Shown here: piece after piece, positions 27,510 through 36,710 of the stretch | How positions within the stretch are numbered: the stretch's first letter is position 1 | Layout: each line of letters opens with the position of its first letter | NCBI RefSeq assembly: GCF_026183735.1 | Contig: NZ_JAPFRE010000044.1 | Location: 76,828 to 140,827 of the forward strand | Direction: 5' to 3' | Origin: Alteromonas sp. ASW11-130 | GTDB lineage: Bacteria > Pseudomonadota > Gammaproteobacteria > Enterobacterales > Alteromonadaceae | DNA: 64,000 nt | The notes under the pieces: model-generated | Databases searched by the model: none | What the model was told of the DNA's origin: nothing | Seen by the model: only the letters and a program-made list of their open reading frames with translations | Program-made: the position numbers and the translations under genes

Positions 27510-28697
27510 TTACAATTTATGCCATTTTTTGAACGAAAAAATACCGAATACGAAGGCACTTAGCAAAGCCATGATTGCCGAGAAGGTAAACGATTGATAG
27601 GCATTCACACCTTGCTGCCATATTTGCCCCGAAATATAATTACCTAACGCCCCACCGAACCCGAACGCCACACTGATATAAACTGCTTGTCCACGACTAT
27701 GAAAGCGGGCAGGCAAATGATGATGAATAAAATGAACCGAGGCAGCATGAGTCAAACCAAAGCTAAATGCGTGTAACAATTGACTGAACATGACCACTGC
27801 GTCACTGTTACCCCACGCGCCCAATGCATACCAGCGAAGTGCGGTTAACACGCCACAAATAATAAGCAAACTTCTTACGCTATAGCGATTGAGCAAGTTT
27901 TTCGCGTAAATAAAAATAATAACTTCAGCAACCACTCCTAGTGCGATCAGCAACCCTGTTTGCTGTCCGCTATACCCCAAATCTCTTAGATAAAGCGTAA
28001 AAAAGCCATAATAAGTACCAAAACTTACTTGCAGCAAAGTCGCCGATAAAATGAAAACAACAAAGGCCGGATGTTTGATAATCTTCCAGAAATCGCCCGA
28101 CTGTTCTTCTGCCGATTCTATTCTTGCTGGTTGAGCCAAAAAGAACGTACTAAACATAAGTGCGGTTAAGGTCAGCATGCTCGCATAAATGGGAATATCA
28201 GTTGTGAAATAATCCAGTGCCTTACCAACGGTGATTGTGAGCAAGATAAAACCAATACTGCCCCACAGGCGGACCGAACCATAGCTACTGCCTGCCGCTT
28301 TAACGGTTTGCATGGTAATAACTTCAAGTTGTGGTAACACCGCTGTCCAAAACATCATCATCATGCCGAACGAAAATGCGAGCCCCCAGAACGTATCTTG
28401 CCAAAATATCGTAGCAAATGAGATAACCGTGAGCACACAACCTAGCTGTAACACACGAAGCGTTTTTCCGGACTTATCGGAGATGTTGGCCCAAAGGGAA
28501 GGGCCGAGTATTCTAGCCAGAGTAATAATGGCAAAGAGTTCACCTATTTGAGCAGAAGAATAACCTCTCCCGTCAAGAAAGATACCAAGGTAAGGAACCA
28601 AAACGCCCAATTGTCCGAAGTAAAGCAAATAAGTCACGCAAAGGAGCACAAGATTAAGGGGCGAGACGCGCGGCTCGCCAGAAAGAGGTAAATTCAC
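27510..28697 (-). CDS. Major facilitator transporter, HcaT/NupG-like (MFS_1_like)
   Basis: A 395-residue inner-membrane protein with about 12 hydrophobic segments in two halves. It has the motif-A like loop NISDKSGKTLRVLQLG after helix 2, GSSYGSVRLWGSIGF between helices 4 and 5, and the family HAFSFGLTHAASVHFIHHH in the second half. These match the 3-phenylpropionate/nucleoside-like branch. The start lies 12 bases downstream of the aroC stop, so it may be read through from prmB-aroC. Substrate not determined. Confidence 0.85.
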   Translation of the reverse strand: MNLPLSGEPRVSPLNLVLLCVTYLLYFGQLGVLVPYLGIFLDGRGYSSAQIGELFAIITLARILGPSLWANISDKSGKTLRVLQLGCVLTVISFATIFWQDTFWGLAFSFGMMMMFWTAVLPQLEVITMQTVKAAGSSYGSVRLWGSIGFILLTITVGKALDYFTTDIPIYASMLTLTALMFSTFFLAQPARIESAEEQSGDFWKIIKHPAFVVFILSATLLQVSFGTYYGFFTLYLRDLGYSGQQTGLLIALGVVAEVIIFIYAKNLLNRYSVRSLLIICGVLTALRWYALGAWGNSDAVVMFSQLLHAFSFGLTHAASVHFIHHHLPARFHSRGQAVYISVAFGFGGALGNYISGQIWQQGVNAYQSFTFSAIMALLSAFVFGIFSFKKWHKL

Positions 28698-28709
28698 TAT
28701 AAAAAGATC

Positions 28710-29813
28710 TTATGAAGTTGATTTATTACAGATATCAGGTGTAACGCTGTTTACCTGCGCATTCTGGGCTCGATGACGTAAACAGTGGTCCATTAACACC
28801 AACGCCAACATTGCTTCAGCAATTGGTACCGCGCGGATACCAACGCATGGATCATGACGTCCTTTAGTGACGATATCAATTTCTTCGCCTTGAAGGTTAA
28901 TCGTTTTACCTGGTACTGAAATACTAGATGTGGGTTTTAGCGCTACGTCCACAATAACATCCTGTCCGCTTGAAATCCCCCCCAATACGCCACCTGAATG
29001 GTTTGAAGTAAAACCGTCTGGCGTTAAGGTATCGCGATGTTCACTCCCACGTTGCTCAACCACGTCGAAACCATCACCAATTGCCACACCTTTAACAGCG
29101 TTAATCCCCATCATTGCAGAGGCAATGTCAGCGTCCAATCGGTCAAAAACAGGCTCTCCCCATCCAGGTTTAACACCTGAGGCAATAACAGTGACTTTTG
29201 CGCCAATTGAATCGCCAGTTTTCTTTAAATCTCGCATGTAGGCATCTAGCTGTTCTAATTTAGCAGGTTCTGGACAGAAGAATGGATTCGATTCTTTAAT
29301 TTCCGGTGCAACATTATCAATTTTGATCGGCCCGAGTTGCGAAAGGTAACCTGACACTTCAACGCCGAAATATTGCTTTAGAAACTTTTTGGCGATTGCG
29401 CCGGCGGCAACCCGTATTGCTGTTTCACGCGCTGATGAACGCCCCCCACCACGGTAATCTCGACCACCATATTTTTGTTGATAGGTATAATCTGCATGAC
29501 CTGGACGAAAACGGTCGGCAATATTCGAATAATCCTGGCTGCGTTGATCGGTATTTTTAATCAATAAACCAATACTGGTCCCCGTGGTCTTACCTTCAAA
29601 CACCCCAGAAAGAATTTGCACCTCATCCTCTTCTCTTCGGGCCGTGGTGTAGCGTGACGTACCCGGCTTCCTGCGATCTAAATCAACTTGTAAATCTGCT
29701 TCGGATAACTCCAGTCCCGGAGGGCACCCATCTACAACTCCACCAATAGCTATACCGTGACTTTCGCCAAATGTGGTAACGGTAAAAAGTTTCCCAAAGC
29801 TGTTTCCTGCCAT
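28710..29813 (-). CDS. aroC: Chorismate synthase
   Basis: The last step of the shikimate pathway: 5-enolpyruvylshikimate-3-phosphate to chorismate, requiring reduced FMN. It is 367 residues, close to the family's 360. Signatures: [20 protein letters not shown] (signature 1), [22 protein letters not shown] (signature 2 region), and [18 protein letters not shown] near the C-terminus. It lies 4 bases downstream of prmB, the arrangement known from E. coli. Confidence 0.97.
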   Translation of the reverse strand: MAGNSFGKLFTVTTFGESHGIAIGGVVDGCPPGLELSEADLQVDLDRRKPGTSRYTTARREEDEVQILSGVFEGKTTGTSIGLLIKNTDQRSQDYSNIADRFRPGHADYTYQQKYGGRDYRGGGRSSARETAIRVAAGAIAKKFLKQYFGVEVSGYLSQLGPIKIDNVAPEIKESNPFFCPEPAKLEQLDAYMRDLKKTGDSIGAKVTVIASGVKPGWGEPVFDRLDADIASAMMGINAVKGVAIGDGFDVVEQRGSEHRDTLTPDGFTSNHSGGVLGGISSGQDVIVDVALKPTSSISVPGKTINLQGEEIDIVTKGRHDPCVGIRAVPIAEAMLALVLMDHCLRHRAQNAQVNSVTPDICNKSTS

Positions 29814-29817
29814 TAAT

Positions 29818-30756
29818 TTATTGTTCCTTTTGTTGCCAGTATGTGACGAGTGATTGTTTTGCTATCGCGAAAATTCCATGCCCGCCGTTTTCAAAAGAAA
29901 GCCACTCAACATTTAGTTCGGGGAAGCGCTGTGCCATATGCACTTCACTATTGCCGACTTCAATAAATAGCCAGCCATTGTCGCGCAAATATTCTGGCGC
30001 TTGTTTAAGCATGGTTTCAACCAAATCTAAGCCATCGTCTCCCGCAGCCAATGCCAATTCAGGTTCATGCTGGAATTCATCGGGTAAATCGCCCATATCT
30101 TCTGCGTCTACATAAGGAGGATTAGATACTATCAGATCGTAACGTTGACCTTGCAAATTGGTAAATAGATCAGAGTGAATAGGATACACTCGGTGAGATA
30201 GTTGATGCTCCTGAATATTGATGTCAGCCACTTCCAGTGCATCTGGACTGATGTCCACCGCATCTACGTGGGCGTCTTCAAATGCGTACGCCAAAGCAAT
30301 GGCAATACAGCCACCACCTGTGCACATATCCAAAACAGATTGGGGAGAATCGGTCAGAAATGGCGCAAAGCGATTTTTGATAAGCTCAGCAAAGGGCGAG
30401 CGAGGAATTAATACTCGTTCATCCACATAAAAAGGCATACCGCAAAACCAGGCTTCGTTGGTAATGTAAGGCAGAGGCATTCTGGTTTGAACGCGTTTTA
30501 ATACTAATTCAGCAATTTTCTCTTTTTCGCTACGCGTGAGCGAAGAATTGAAAACGTTTTGTTGGGTCTGTTCCAGTATTGAATAAGGTAAGTGCAATGC
30601 CTGCAGCACTAAACTGACGGCTTCATCCCAAGCATTATCAGTGCCATGGCCAAAATACAATTGCGCATCATTAAAGCGGCTACTGGCCCACCTTACCATA
30701 TCCATCACGGTACTCAGGTCATTGATTGCTTCTTCTAAATAAAATTTATCGGTCAT
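29818..30756 (-). CDS. prmB: Ribosomal protein uL3 N5-glutamine methyltransferase PrmB
   Basis: Methylates a conserved Gln of ribosomal protein L3 using S-adenosylmethionine. The 312-residue protein has an N-terminal helical domain, the SAM loop DMCTGGGC at 143-150, an acidic residue after strand 2 ([10 protein letters not shown]), and the glutamine-methyltransferase motif SNPPY at 211-215. Divergent from smrB (63 bp gap) and 4 bp upstream of aroC, reproducing the E. coli smrB/prmB-aroC neighbourhood. Confidence 0.96.
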   Translation of the reverse strand: MTDKFYLEEAINDLSTVMDMVRWASSRFNDAQLYFGHGTDNAWDEAVSLVLQALHLPYSILEQTQQNVFNSSLTRSEKEKIAELVLKRVQTRMPLPYITNEAWFCGMPFYVDERVLIPRSPFAELIKNRFAPFLTDSPQSVLDMCTGGGCIAIALAYAFEDAHVDAVDISPDALEVADINIQEHQLSHRVYPIHSDLFTNLQGQRYDLIVSNPPYVDAEDMGDLPDEFQHEPELALAAGDDGLDLVETMLKQAPEYLRDNGWLFIEVGNSEVHMAQRFPELNVEWLSFENGGHGIFAIAKQSLVTYWQQKEQ

Positions 30757-30819
30757 AGCGACTTAGGTACATGGATAATTGCAAAGCTGATATCATACCC
30801 AAAGTTAAACGCTACGCCC

Positions 30820-31452
30820 ATGCTTAATTCATCTATGAAAGAACTTCGACAGCTTAAAAAACAACTGGCCAAGCAACGTTTGCAGGCAAACGAGACAGGA
30901 AAAAGCGTCGAACAGGATGATGAACTTTCTTTTCAGGAAATCGTGAAAGGCGTAAAGCCCCTTGTTCAGGACAAAATTGTCCCCAGCAAGAAGACAAAAA
31001 AGAAAACATTAGCCAGCAAATTACACAATCAGTCTGCTGATTTTTCTGACAGCAGTCGTCGCCAAATTGCAGCCATGTTTTGCTTTTCCGATATGTACCA
31101 GGCCCAGCTTCCTCATGAAGGGCCAATGCGATACTGCCGTTCAGATGTGTCTACTCATGTACTGAAGCAGCTTCGACGCGGAGACTTTCCACCTGAAATG
31201 GTTTTAGACTTACATGGACTCACTAAGGAAGCGGCTAAACAAGAGTTAGCGGCACTTATTTACACCGCTAGAAAAGAGCTAATCGACTGCGTAAGTGTAA
31301 TGCATGGTAAAGGCTCAGGTATTTTAAAAAATGCATTGCCTCATTACCTTGTTCAGCATCCTCATATAAAAGCGTTTCATCAGGCCACAAAAGAATATGG
31401 CGGGCAATCTGCCATACTCGTGTTAATCGATATCGACACCCCCAAACGCTAA
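30820..31452 (+). CDS. smrB: Smr-domain ribosome-rescue endonuclease SmrB
   Basis: It cleaves mRNA at collided ribosomes to trigger rescue. The 210-residue protein has a charged helical N-terminal extension and a C-terminal Smr domain (about 125-205) with the conserved DLHGLTKEAAKQEL motif and the VMHGKGSGIL loop. ATG 30820 is used; ATG 30835 is an alternative. Divergent from prmB. Confidence 0.95.
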   Translation: MLNSSMKELRQLKKQLAKQRLQANETGKSVEQDDELSFQEIVKGVKPLVQDKIVPSKKTKKKTLASKLHNQSADFSDSSRRQIAAMFCFSDMYQAQLPHEGPMRYCRSDVSTHVLKQLRRGDFPPEMVLDLHGLTKEAAKQELAALIYTARKELIDCVSVMHGKGSGILKNALPHYLVQHPHIKAFHQATKEYGGQSAILVLIDIDTPKR

Positions 31453-31529
31453 TTTACCTGACATTTATCTGAACAAACAGTACAGTAGTTTGTTATTGAC
31501 GCGACGATAAAAAGGGCGGGACAACTACC

Positions 31530-33167
31530 ATGCGAGATACCCATGAGGTATTTAACCAACCTACAGCTTTGGAAGATTATAATGCCTATACAGCTGACAA
31601 CGTTTTGCAGTATTGGGTGAGTCAATATGGTGGTAGCTGGGGGGATGAACATTTGAGCTCTTTCGGGCAACAGATAGGCAATGAGCTTTTATCTGCGGGC
31701 TTTCTAGCAAATAAATATCTTCCTGAATTTCAATCCCATGATAGGTTTGGTCATCGAATAGATGAAATCACTTACCACCCTTCCTATCACCAGCTTATGC
31801 GACACGCCATTAGTCAAGGCCATTGTAGCTTGCCGTGGACCGATCCCCAAGCAGGAGCCCATGTCGTCCGTGGAGCGATGGCTTTTCTCCATACCCACGC
31901 AGATCCAGGCTCTGGTTGCCCCCTGACTATGACGTTTGCCAGTATACCTGCCATTTCGGTTCAGCCGAACGTTGCTGAAAAGTGGTTGCCAAAAATTCTT
32001 TCCCGCCATTACGACGGTACTAATAAACCCTGGTCTGAGAAACAAGGCTTAACCATCGGTATGGCGATGACAGAGAAACAAGGCGGTTCGGATGTTCGCG
32101 CCAATACCACTAAAGCTACACCGCTAAACGAAGCTGGCAGCGGAGAAATGTATAGTTTAGTCGGGCACAAATGGTTTTGCTCGGCGCCTATGTGCGATGC
32201 GTTCTTAGTACTGGCACAGGCTGAAAAAGGACTGTCGTGTTTTTTAGTTCCCCGCTGGCGCGAGGACGGCAGTAAGAATCCCATACATATCCAGCGCCTA
32301 AAAAATAAAGTAGGAAATCAATCGAACGCTAGCTCTGAAATTGAATTTCTTGATGCCCATGGCTGGATGTTAGGTGAAGAAGGTAAAGGAATAACCACTA
32401 TCATTCAAATGGTCGCTCTAACGCGTTACGACTGTATGTTAGGCTCTAGTGCATTGATGGCACAGGCTACCAAGGAAGCCATTTGGCATACGCGGGAGCG
32501 GAAGGTGTTCGGTAAATATCTTCATCAGCAACCTTTGATGTTAAACGTATTAGCTGATTTAGCGCTTGAAGCTGAAGCTGCAACAGCTATCGCTTTTCGG
32601 ATATCGCACGCATTAGATAACATTAATACCCCCAGAGAGGCCGCCTTAATTCGCAGCGCTACCGCAATCGGAAAATACTGGATCTGCAAACGCGCTATTC
32701 AACACACCTATGAGGCGATGGAGTGTATTGGCGGCGTAGGGTTTGTAAATGAAAATGTTACCGCCAGGCTTTACCGAGAAGCTCCCGTTAATGCTATTTG
32801 GGAAGGTTCAGGGAATGTTCAATGTCTCGACCTGTTGCGTGTAGTAAACCGAGAACCAGAAGCATTCGACGCACTCATAAAAGAGTTAGAGCGTGGGCAG
32901 GGCCACTATGCATTATTCGATCAAAAGCTTATTAAACTCAAATCAGCTTTAACGGATACAGCTTCACTTGAGCTACAGGCGAGAAGACATATGGAATCCA
33001 TTGCCCTATTGTGGCAAGCCGCTACGTTAATCTGTGATGGCGAACCTATGATTGCCGAAGCATTTGTGAAGTCAAGGTTAGGTGGAGGTGGGTTCCATCA
33101 ATACGGTACGCTAGGTGCTGATATTGATTTAGCTGGAATTGTAGAGCGATTTATGCCGAAAGTTTAA
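31530..33167 (+). CDS. aidB: AidB-family acyl-CoA dehydrogenase
   Basis: A FAD protein related to acyl-CoA dehydrogenases, implicated in protection from alkylating agents. Its 545 residues compare with 541 for E. coli AidB. Motifs: GMAMTEKQGGSDVRANTT (FAD-binding), GHKWFCSAPMCDAFLVL, the CIGGVGFVNENVTARLYREAPVNAIWEGSGNVQCLDLLR block near the C-terminus, and the arginine-rich tail. No Ada box was recognised in the short upstream region. Confidence 0.93.
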   Translation: MRDTHEVFNQPTALEDYNAYTADNVLQYWVSQYGGSWGDEHLSSFGQQIGNELLSAGFLANKYLPEFQSHDRFGHRIDEITYHPSYHQLMRHAISQGHCSLPWTDPQAGAHVVRGAMAFLHTHADPGSGCPLTMTFASIPAISVQPNVAEKWLPKILSRHYDGTNKPWSEKQGLTIGMAMTEKQGGSDVRANTTKATPLNEAGSGEMYSLVGHKWFCSAPMCDAFLVLAQAEKGLSCFLVPRWREDGSKNPIHIQRLKNKVGNQSNASSEIEFLDAHGWMLGEEGKGITTIIQMVALTRYDCMLGSSALMAQATKEAIWHTRERKVFGKYLHQQPLMLNVLADLALEAEAATAIAFRISHALDNINTPREAALIRSATAIGKYWICKRAIQHTYEAMECIGGVGFVNENVTARLYREAPVNAIWEGSGNVQCLDLLRVVNREPEAFDALIKELERGQGHYALFDQKLIKLKSALTDTASLELQARRHMESIALLWQAATLICDGEPMIAEAFVKSRLGGGGFHQYGTLGADIDLAGIVERFMPKV

Positions 33168-33653
33168 TTACGCATGAGATGCTTTACGAAATAAAATGTA
33201 TCCACACAACGTATATTTTGAAATAGATAACCTTGCATTACTTGTTGCTCAAAATGAACTATTTCAAACGCGTAGTTAAAGGAAACAATCATGGCGATTG
33301 TTTCCTGGCTAGAAATATCACTTGAATGTTTACGCTAGGCTGGAAAATTCATTGGCTTGGTAAATGTCTATCTTCAGGTTTTTGCTATTCTTCCTGGTAA
33401 AGTTCACTACAAATTGCTTCGCAAACAAAAAAAGTATCAAAATAACTAAATTTTCACTAGACAATGCAATTCATACATCATAAACTGCGCGGGCTTTAGA
33501 TATTAAAGCACTTTCTACTACTGCTCTGTTTTGCTCTATTTTCCTTTTTTAAGTTGATTTATAGATTGGTACAAGCGTAATTAGCTAAGTTCTATCTATA
33601 AGCTCCATTGGTGATTTTCACCGTATTTTATAAAGTTAAAAAAGGTTATTTAC
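33168..33653. other. Non-coding region and long 5' leader of the cold-shock gene
   Basis: 486 bases without a gene. The part nearest the cold-shock ATG is AT-rich and contains a small hairpin GGTGA-TTT-TCACC near 33611-33623 and an AAAGG ribosome site before ATG 33654. Long structured leaders are normal for cspA-type mRNAs. I see no second gene. Confidence 0.5.
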
Positions 33654-33866
33654 ATGTCTAATTCAGTAAACGGTACAGTTAAGTGGTTCAACGAAGATAA
33701 AGGTTTTGGTTTTATCACTCCAGCAGACGGTAGCAAAGATGTTTTCGTTCACTTCCGTTCAATCGTATCTGATGGCTTCAAAACATTGAAAGAAGGCCAA
33801 GCAGTTAGCTTTGAAGTTGAACAAGGTCAAAAAGGCCCTCAAGCAGCGAACGTTGTTGTAAAATAA
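33654..33866 (+). CDS. CspA-family cold-shock protein
   Basis: A 70-residue single cold-shock domain, an RNA chaperone. RNP1 KGFGFITP and RNP2 DVFVHF are intact, preceded by the family start [11 protein letters not shown] monocistronic unit with its own terminator. The paralogue cannot be named from sequence. Confidence 0.95.
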   Translation: MSNSVNGTVKWFNEDKGFGFITPADGSKDVFVHFRSIVSDGFKTLKEGQAVSFEVEQGQKGPQAANVVVK

Positions 33867-33889
33867 GCGCTGTTAAAAACGCATTTATG

Positions 33890-33917
33890 AAAGCCAGAAT
33901 TTAATTCTGGCTTTTTT
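33890..33917 (+). terminator. Intrinsic terminator of the cold-shock gene
   Basis: AAAGCCAGAAT / ATTCTGGCTTT with a 3-nt loop and a T run at 33912-33917. Confidence 0.85.
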
Positions 33918-34086
33918 GTATCTACAATTCGTAAATTGCTTCTAACTTTAGTCACACCAAGAGAAAAAAACACTTCCGCCCTTTCCCTTTTTTTATATAT
34001 TAATATGAACAATCTTCAGATTAGTTGTGTAAACAGCGGCTGCCGTAGTGCAGATAAAAGAACGTAAATTAATTCAAAAAAAGTTA

Positions 34087-34115
34087 TTGAAAATAATTCT
34101 TATTTGCAATAAGGT
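34087..34115 (+). promoter_or_regulatory. Promoter with overlapping Fur box for a small RNA
   Basis: -35 TTGAAA (34087-34092), 17-bp spacer, -10 TAAGGT (34110-34115). A Fur-box-like GAAAATAATTCTTATTTGC (34089-34107) agrees with the consensus at 12 of 19 positions and lies between the two elements, where Fur would block polymerase. Expected transcript start at about 34122. Confidence 0.6.
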
Positions 34116-34121
34116 GTTTAT

Positions 34122-34197
34122 GCCTGTTCGATGTTAGGTATTTACGGTCTTGGCTTAACATCGTATGAGAGCAAGCATATGCTTGTTCTCTTTTTTT
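34122..34197 (+). ncRNA. Candidate Fur-regulated trans-acting small RNA
   Basis: A promoter and a strong intrinsic terminator bracket about 75 bases with no ORF over five codons. The first stem is CGATGTTA (34129-34136) with TAACATCG (34156-34163) around a 19-nt loop. The second is a 12-bp terminator stem (34167-34178 with 34179-34190) ending in seven T. This two-hairpin layout with a single-stranded loop is typical of Hfq-dependent sRNAs. The primary sequence does not resemble E. coli RyhB. Lies between the cold-shock gene and a convergent lipoprotein gene. Confidence 0.6.
34167..34197 (+). terminator. Terminator of the candidate small RNA
   Basis: GAGAGCAAGCAT / ATGCTTGTTCTC with one G-U pair and seven T (34191-34197). 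The T tract is on the plus strand only, so it does not serve the minus-strand lipoprotein gene that ends at 34201. Confidence 0.85.
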
Positions 34198-34200
34198 AAC

Positions 34201-34845
34201 TTAACCGAAAAACAGTTTCCATAACCAACTGTCATCTAAATCGTCTTCACAGGTCTTCAATTGTGTAGCATAACGTAGAGAGCGGGCTTTAACCTTTCCG
34301 GCCACTTTTTTAAGCCAGGGTTTTCTGTTGTAGGATTTTCGACGATATCCCCCCCACCCTTCGTGGTAATTTAAGTATTGCGAATATGCATCCCATTTAG
34401 ACACGCCATTTACTTTATTCGACTTGTAAATAAACCAGCCCATAAAATCGATAGCATCTTCAAATTCATCACGGTCGGCCCAACTATTGCCAGTTTCCCG
34501 AACGTAATCACTCCAAGTCGGGGTTTTTGCCTGGGAATAACCATAAGCAGAGCTGACTCTTCCCCATGGTATTAGGCCAAAGAAAATATAGTCTCGTGGA
34601 GGCAGGGCATCATGACGGAAAGAGCTTTCCTGATACATCATCGCCATAGGCACGTGTATTGGCACGCCCCATTTATCACGAACATCCGCTGCAGCATCAT
34701 ACCAGTCATCTTTTTCATAAAAGATTTCACAAATATTACTGCTGTTTTTTGGTGGCGCTGTGGCACATCCAGTTAACGCAACTGGTATGACCATCACAAA
34801 AAATAACGATTTTTTGCAAACTTCTTTGAACTTTTTAAACATCAC
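34201..34845 (-). CDS. Lipoprotein with lytic-transglycosylase-like domain
   Basis: A 214-residue lipoprotein: hydrophobic signal with lipobox ALTGC, then an SLT-like fold with the probable catalytic Glu in MMYQESSFRHDA, YGYSQAKTPTWSDY as the Gly-Tyr-containing active-site segment, and SQYLNYHEGWGGYRR. These correspond to the ES, GLMQ-like and AYN motifs of Slt enzymes in altered form. Probably acts on, or binds, peptidoglycan at the outer membrane. 66 bp downstream of gshA on the same strand. Confidence 0.75.
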   Translation of the reverse strand: MMFKKFKEVCKKSLFFVMVIPVALTGCATAPPKNSSNICEIFYEKDDWYDAAADVRDKWGVPIHVPMAMMYQESSFRHDALPPRDYIFFGLIPWGRVSSAYGYSQAKTPTWSDYVRETGNSWADRDEFEDAIDFMGWFIYKSNKVNGVSKWDAYSQYLNYHEGWGGYRRKSYNRKPWLKKVAGKVKARSLRYATQLKTCEDDLDDSWLWKLFFG

Positions 34846-34896
34846 GTGTCCAAATAAGTGTTCTAGTAAATGTGTGTGTTTCCCTGGAACCTTTTA

Positions 34897-34927
34897 TATG
34901 CCTGACCCCCGTCAGGCATTTTTTTTG
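34897..34927 (+). terminator. Hairpin over the gshA stop with a plus-strand T run
   Basis: TGCCTGAC-CCCC-GTCAGGCA followed by eight T on the plus strand. The gshA stop codon (34912-34914) lies inside it. In the gshA direction the hairpin is followed by TATAAAAG only, so termination would be weak, and the efficient direction points against gshA. Confidence 0.6.
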
Positions 34928-36510
34928 GCTGGCGGCTCACTGAAGTAATCACTAATAAAGGTGTCGAAGCTTTTTGTGTCATTCCCTTCGACCTCGGTTT
35001 GAGCTTGCAACGAGTCTGATGCCATTTTATGAAATACAGTTTCGTCGTCATATTTATACGAACAATCTCTAATTTTTGTGGAGTATTGTTCGGCTAGGTT
35101 CAATCCAAGTTCACCATTGTCTCTATTCTCAGCAAGCAGCTGGGCCATCATTTTACCTGATAATGTCATCCCAGGATCGATTATTTTGTCTCTTTCTAAC
35201 TGAACGGAAGCTGAATAGTCGCTGCTTCCATAAGCACTATCTAACAATTCGGCTGTTTTCGCAAAATGCTCGAACAGCTCTATCGCCCAGTTCTGTAGAG
35301 TTATTTTTCCACCAGGACGAACTAACTCTATGCCAGGTTTGCGGCCATAAAGCACAGCAGTCTCGATATTGTCATTGGTTAGCTGAAGTTCCTCAGGCAT
35401 TAATTTTTCACTGGGGATCAATAAGCACGTCAGTAAAAACACATCGAGAAAGTCAATTTGCGACTGAGATATTCCAACTTCGCTGAATGGGTTTACATCC
35501 AGCGCTCTGACTTCGATGTAGCTTACACCTCTACGAGCCAGCGCATCTGAGGGTTTTTCCATACTGCGCGTAGGTTGCTTAGGTCTTATCGGAGAATACA
35601 ACTCGTTTTCAATTTGTAGCACGTTGTGACTAAGTTGCTGCCAGTTACCTCCCTCGCCCGCCGAGAATTGTTTAAACCGGCTAGATTCTGTGTACATTGC
35701 ATTGCGTAACAATTTTACGTAATTATCAAGATGGTTATAACAAATCTGTAGTGAAGACTGTTCTGCATTGGTATAGCCCAGATCACTCATTCTAAGCGAC
35801 GTAGCATAGGGTAAATATACCGTGCCTTTGCCAATTTTTTCAAAAGGTAAGTTTGGCGATTTTCCATTTAAAAACGAGCTACATAGCGCTGGGGAAGCGC
35901 CGAACAGGTAAGGTATAAGCCAACAAAAGCGTCGATAATTCCGGATCATGGCAAAATAATCGGCTGACACCTGATCAGTGGAATATGTTTGACCATGTAA
36001 AAGTGCCCATTGCTTCCAAAAGTGTTCTGGTAAAGAAAAGTTAAAATGCACACCTGATATCGCTTGCATCATACTACCGTAGCGATTTTTGAGCCCAAGT
36101 CGATATACCCGCTTCATCTTGCCTACATTCGAATCGCCATACCAGGCTAACGGGATTTCGTTTTGGTCCTCAACGAAGCAGGGCATGCTCAATGGCCATA
36201 ACCTCTCACTACCCATGCTATCAAGGGTAAACTTATGTAAATCTTGTAGTTGGCCAATCGTTTTTCCACGCTCGCTTTCTGGAGGGGTAATAAACTCTAA
36301 CAATGACTCTGAAAAATCTGTGGTTATTCGTTCATGCGTTAGGGCTGAACCTAGCCTCGCGGGATGGGGTGTAGTGGCTAATCTCCCGTTAGGATTAATT
36401 CGTAGGGTTTCTCTTTCCACACCACGTAGAATCCCGCGTAAACTTTGTAAAAAGTCACCTTTTGCCACTGCGCTGACGCGCGCATCGAAAGATATAGATG
36501 TAGAGGTCAA
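34912..36510 (-). CDS. gshA: Glutamate-cysteine ligase
   Basis: The first, rate-limiting step of glutathione synthesis: ATP-dependent formation of gamma-glutamylcysteine. It is 532 residues against 518 in E. coli. Gammaproteobacterial type 1 motifs: GVERETLRINPNGRL near the N-terminus, GVHFNFSLPEHFW, YIEVRALDVNPFSEVGI and the C-terminal AEQYSTKIRD. It stands apart from gshB; the glutathione product supports gloA and grxD here. Confidence 0.96.
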   Translation of the reverse strand: MTSTSISFDARVSAVAKGDFLQSLRGILRGVERETLRINPNGRLATTPHPARLGSALTHERITTDFSESLLEFITPPESERGKTIGQLQDLHKFTLDSMGSERLWPLSMPCFVEDQNEIPLAWYGDSNVGKMKRVYRLGLKNRYGSMMQAISGVHFNFSLPEHFWKQWALLHGQTYSTDQVSADYFAMIRNYRRFCWLIPYLFGASPALCSSFLNGKSPNLPFEKIGKGTVYLPYATSLRMSDLGYTNAEQSSLQICYNHLDNYVKLLRNAMYTESSRFKQFSAGEGGNWQQLSHNVLQIENELYSPIRPKQPTRSMEKPSDALARRGVSYIEVRALDVNPFSEVGISQSQIDFLDVFLLTCLLIPSEKLMPEELQLTNDNIETAVLYGRKPGIELVRPGGKITLQNWAIELFEHFAKTAELLDSAYGSSDYSASVQLERDKIIDPGMTLSGKMMAQLLAENRDNGELGLNLAEQYSTKIRDCSYKYDDETVFHKMASDSLQAQTEVEGNDTKSFDTFISDYFSEPPAKKNA

Positions 36511-36710
36511 TTCAAATTCCCATGGTTGCAGATGTTTGAAAAGTCAGTCGTCAGTGAATCAGCTATGCAAGTTGCATAAGATAATGTACCGTGTTCTGAA
36601 GATCTGCCTGTCAATTATTTGATATCAATAAGGTGCTTTACCAACGATTTCAAGGCGTAAAGCGACTATCAATAAGAATATCAGCCGCTTCACTGCAAAT
36701 ATACCGTTAA

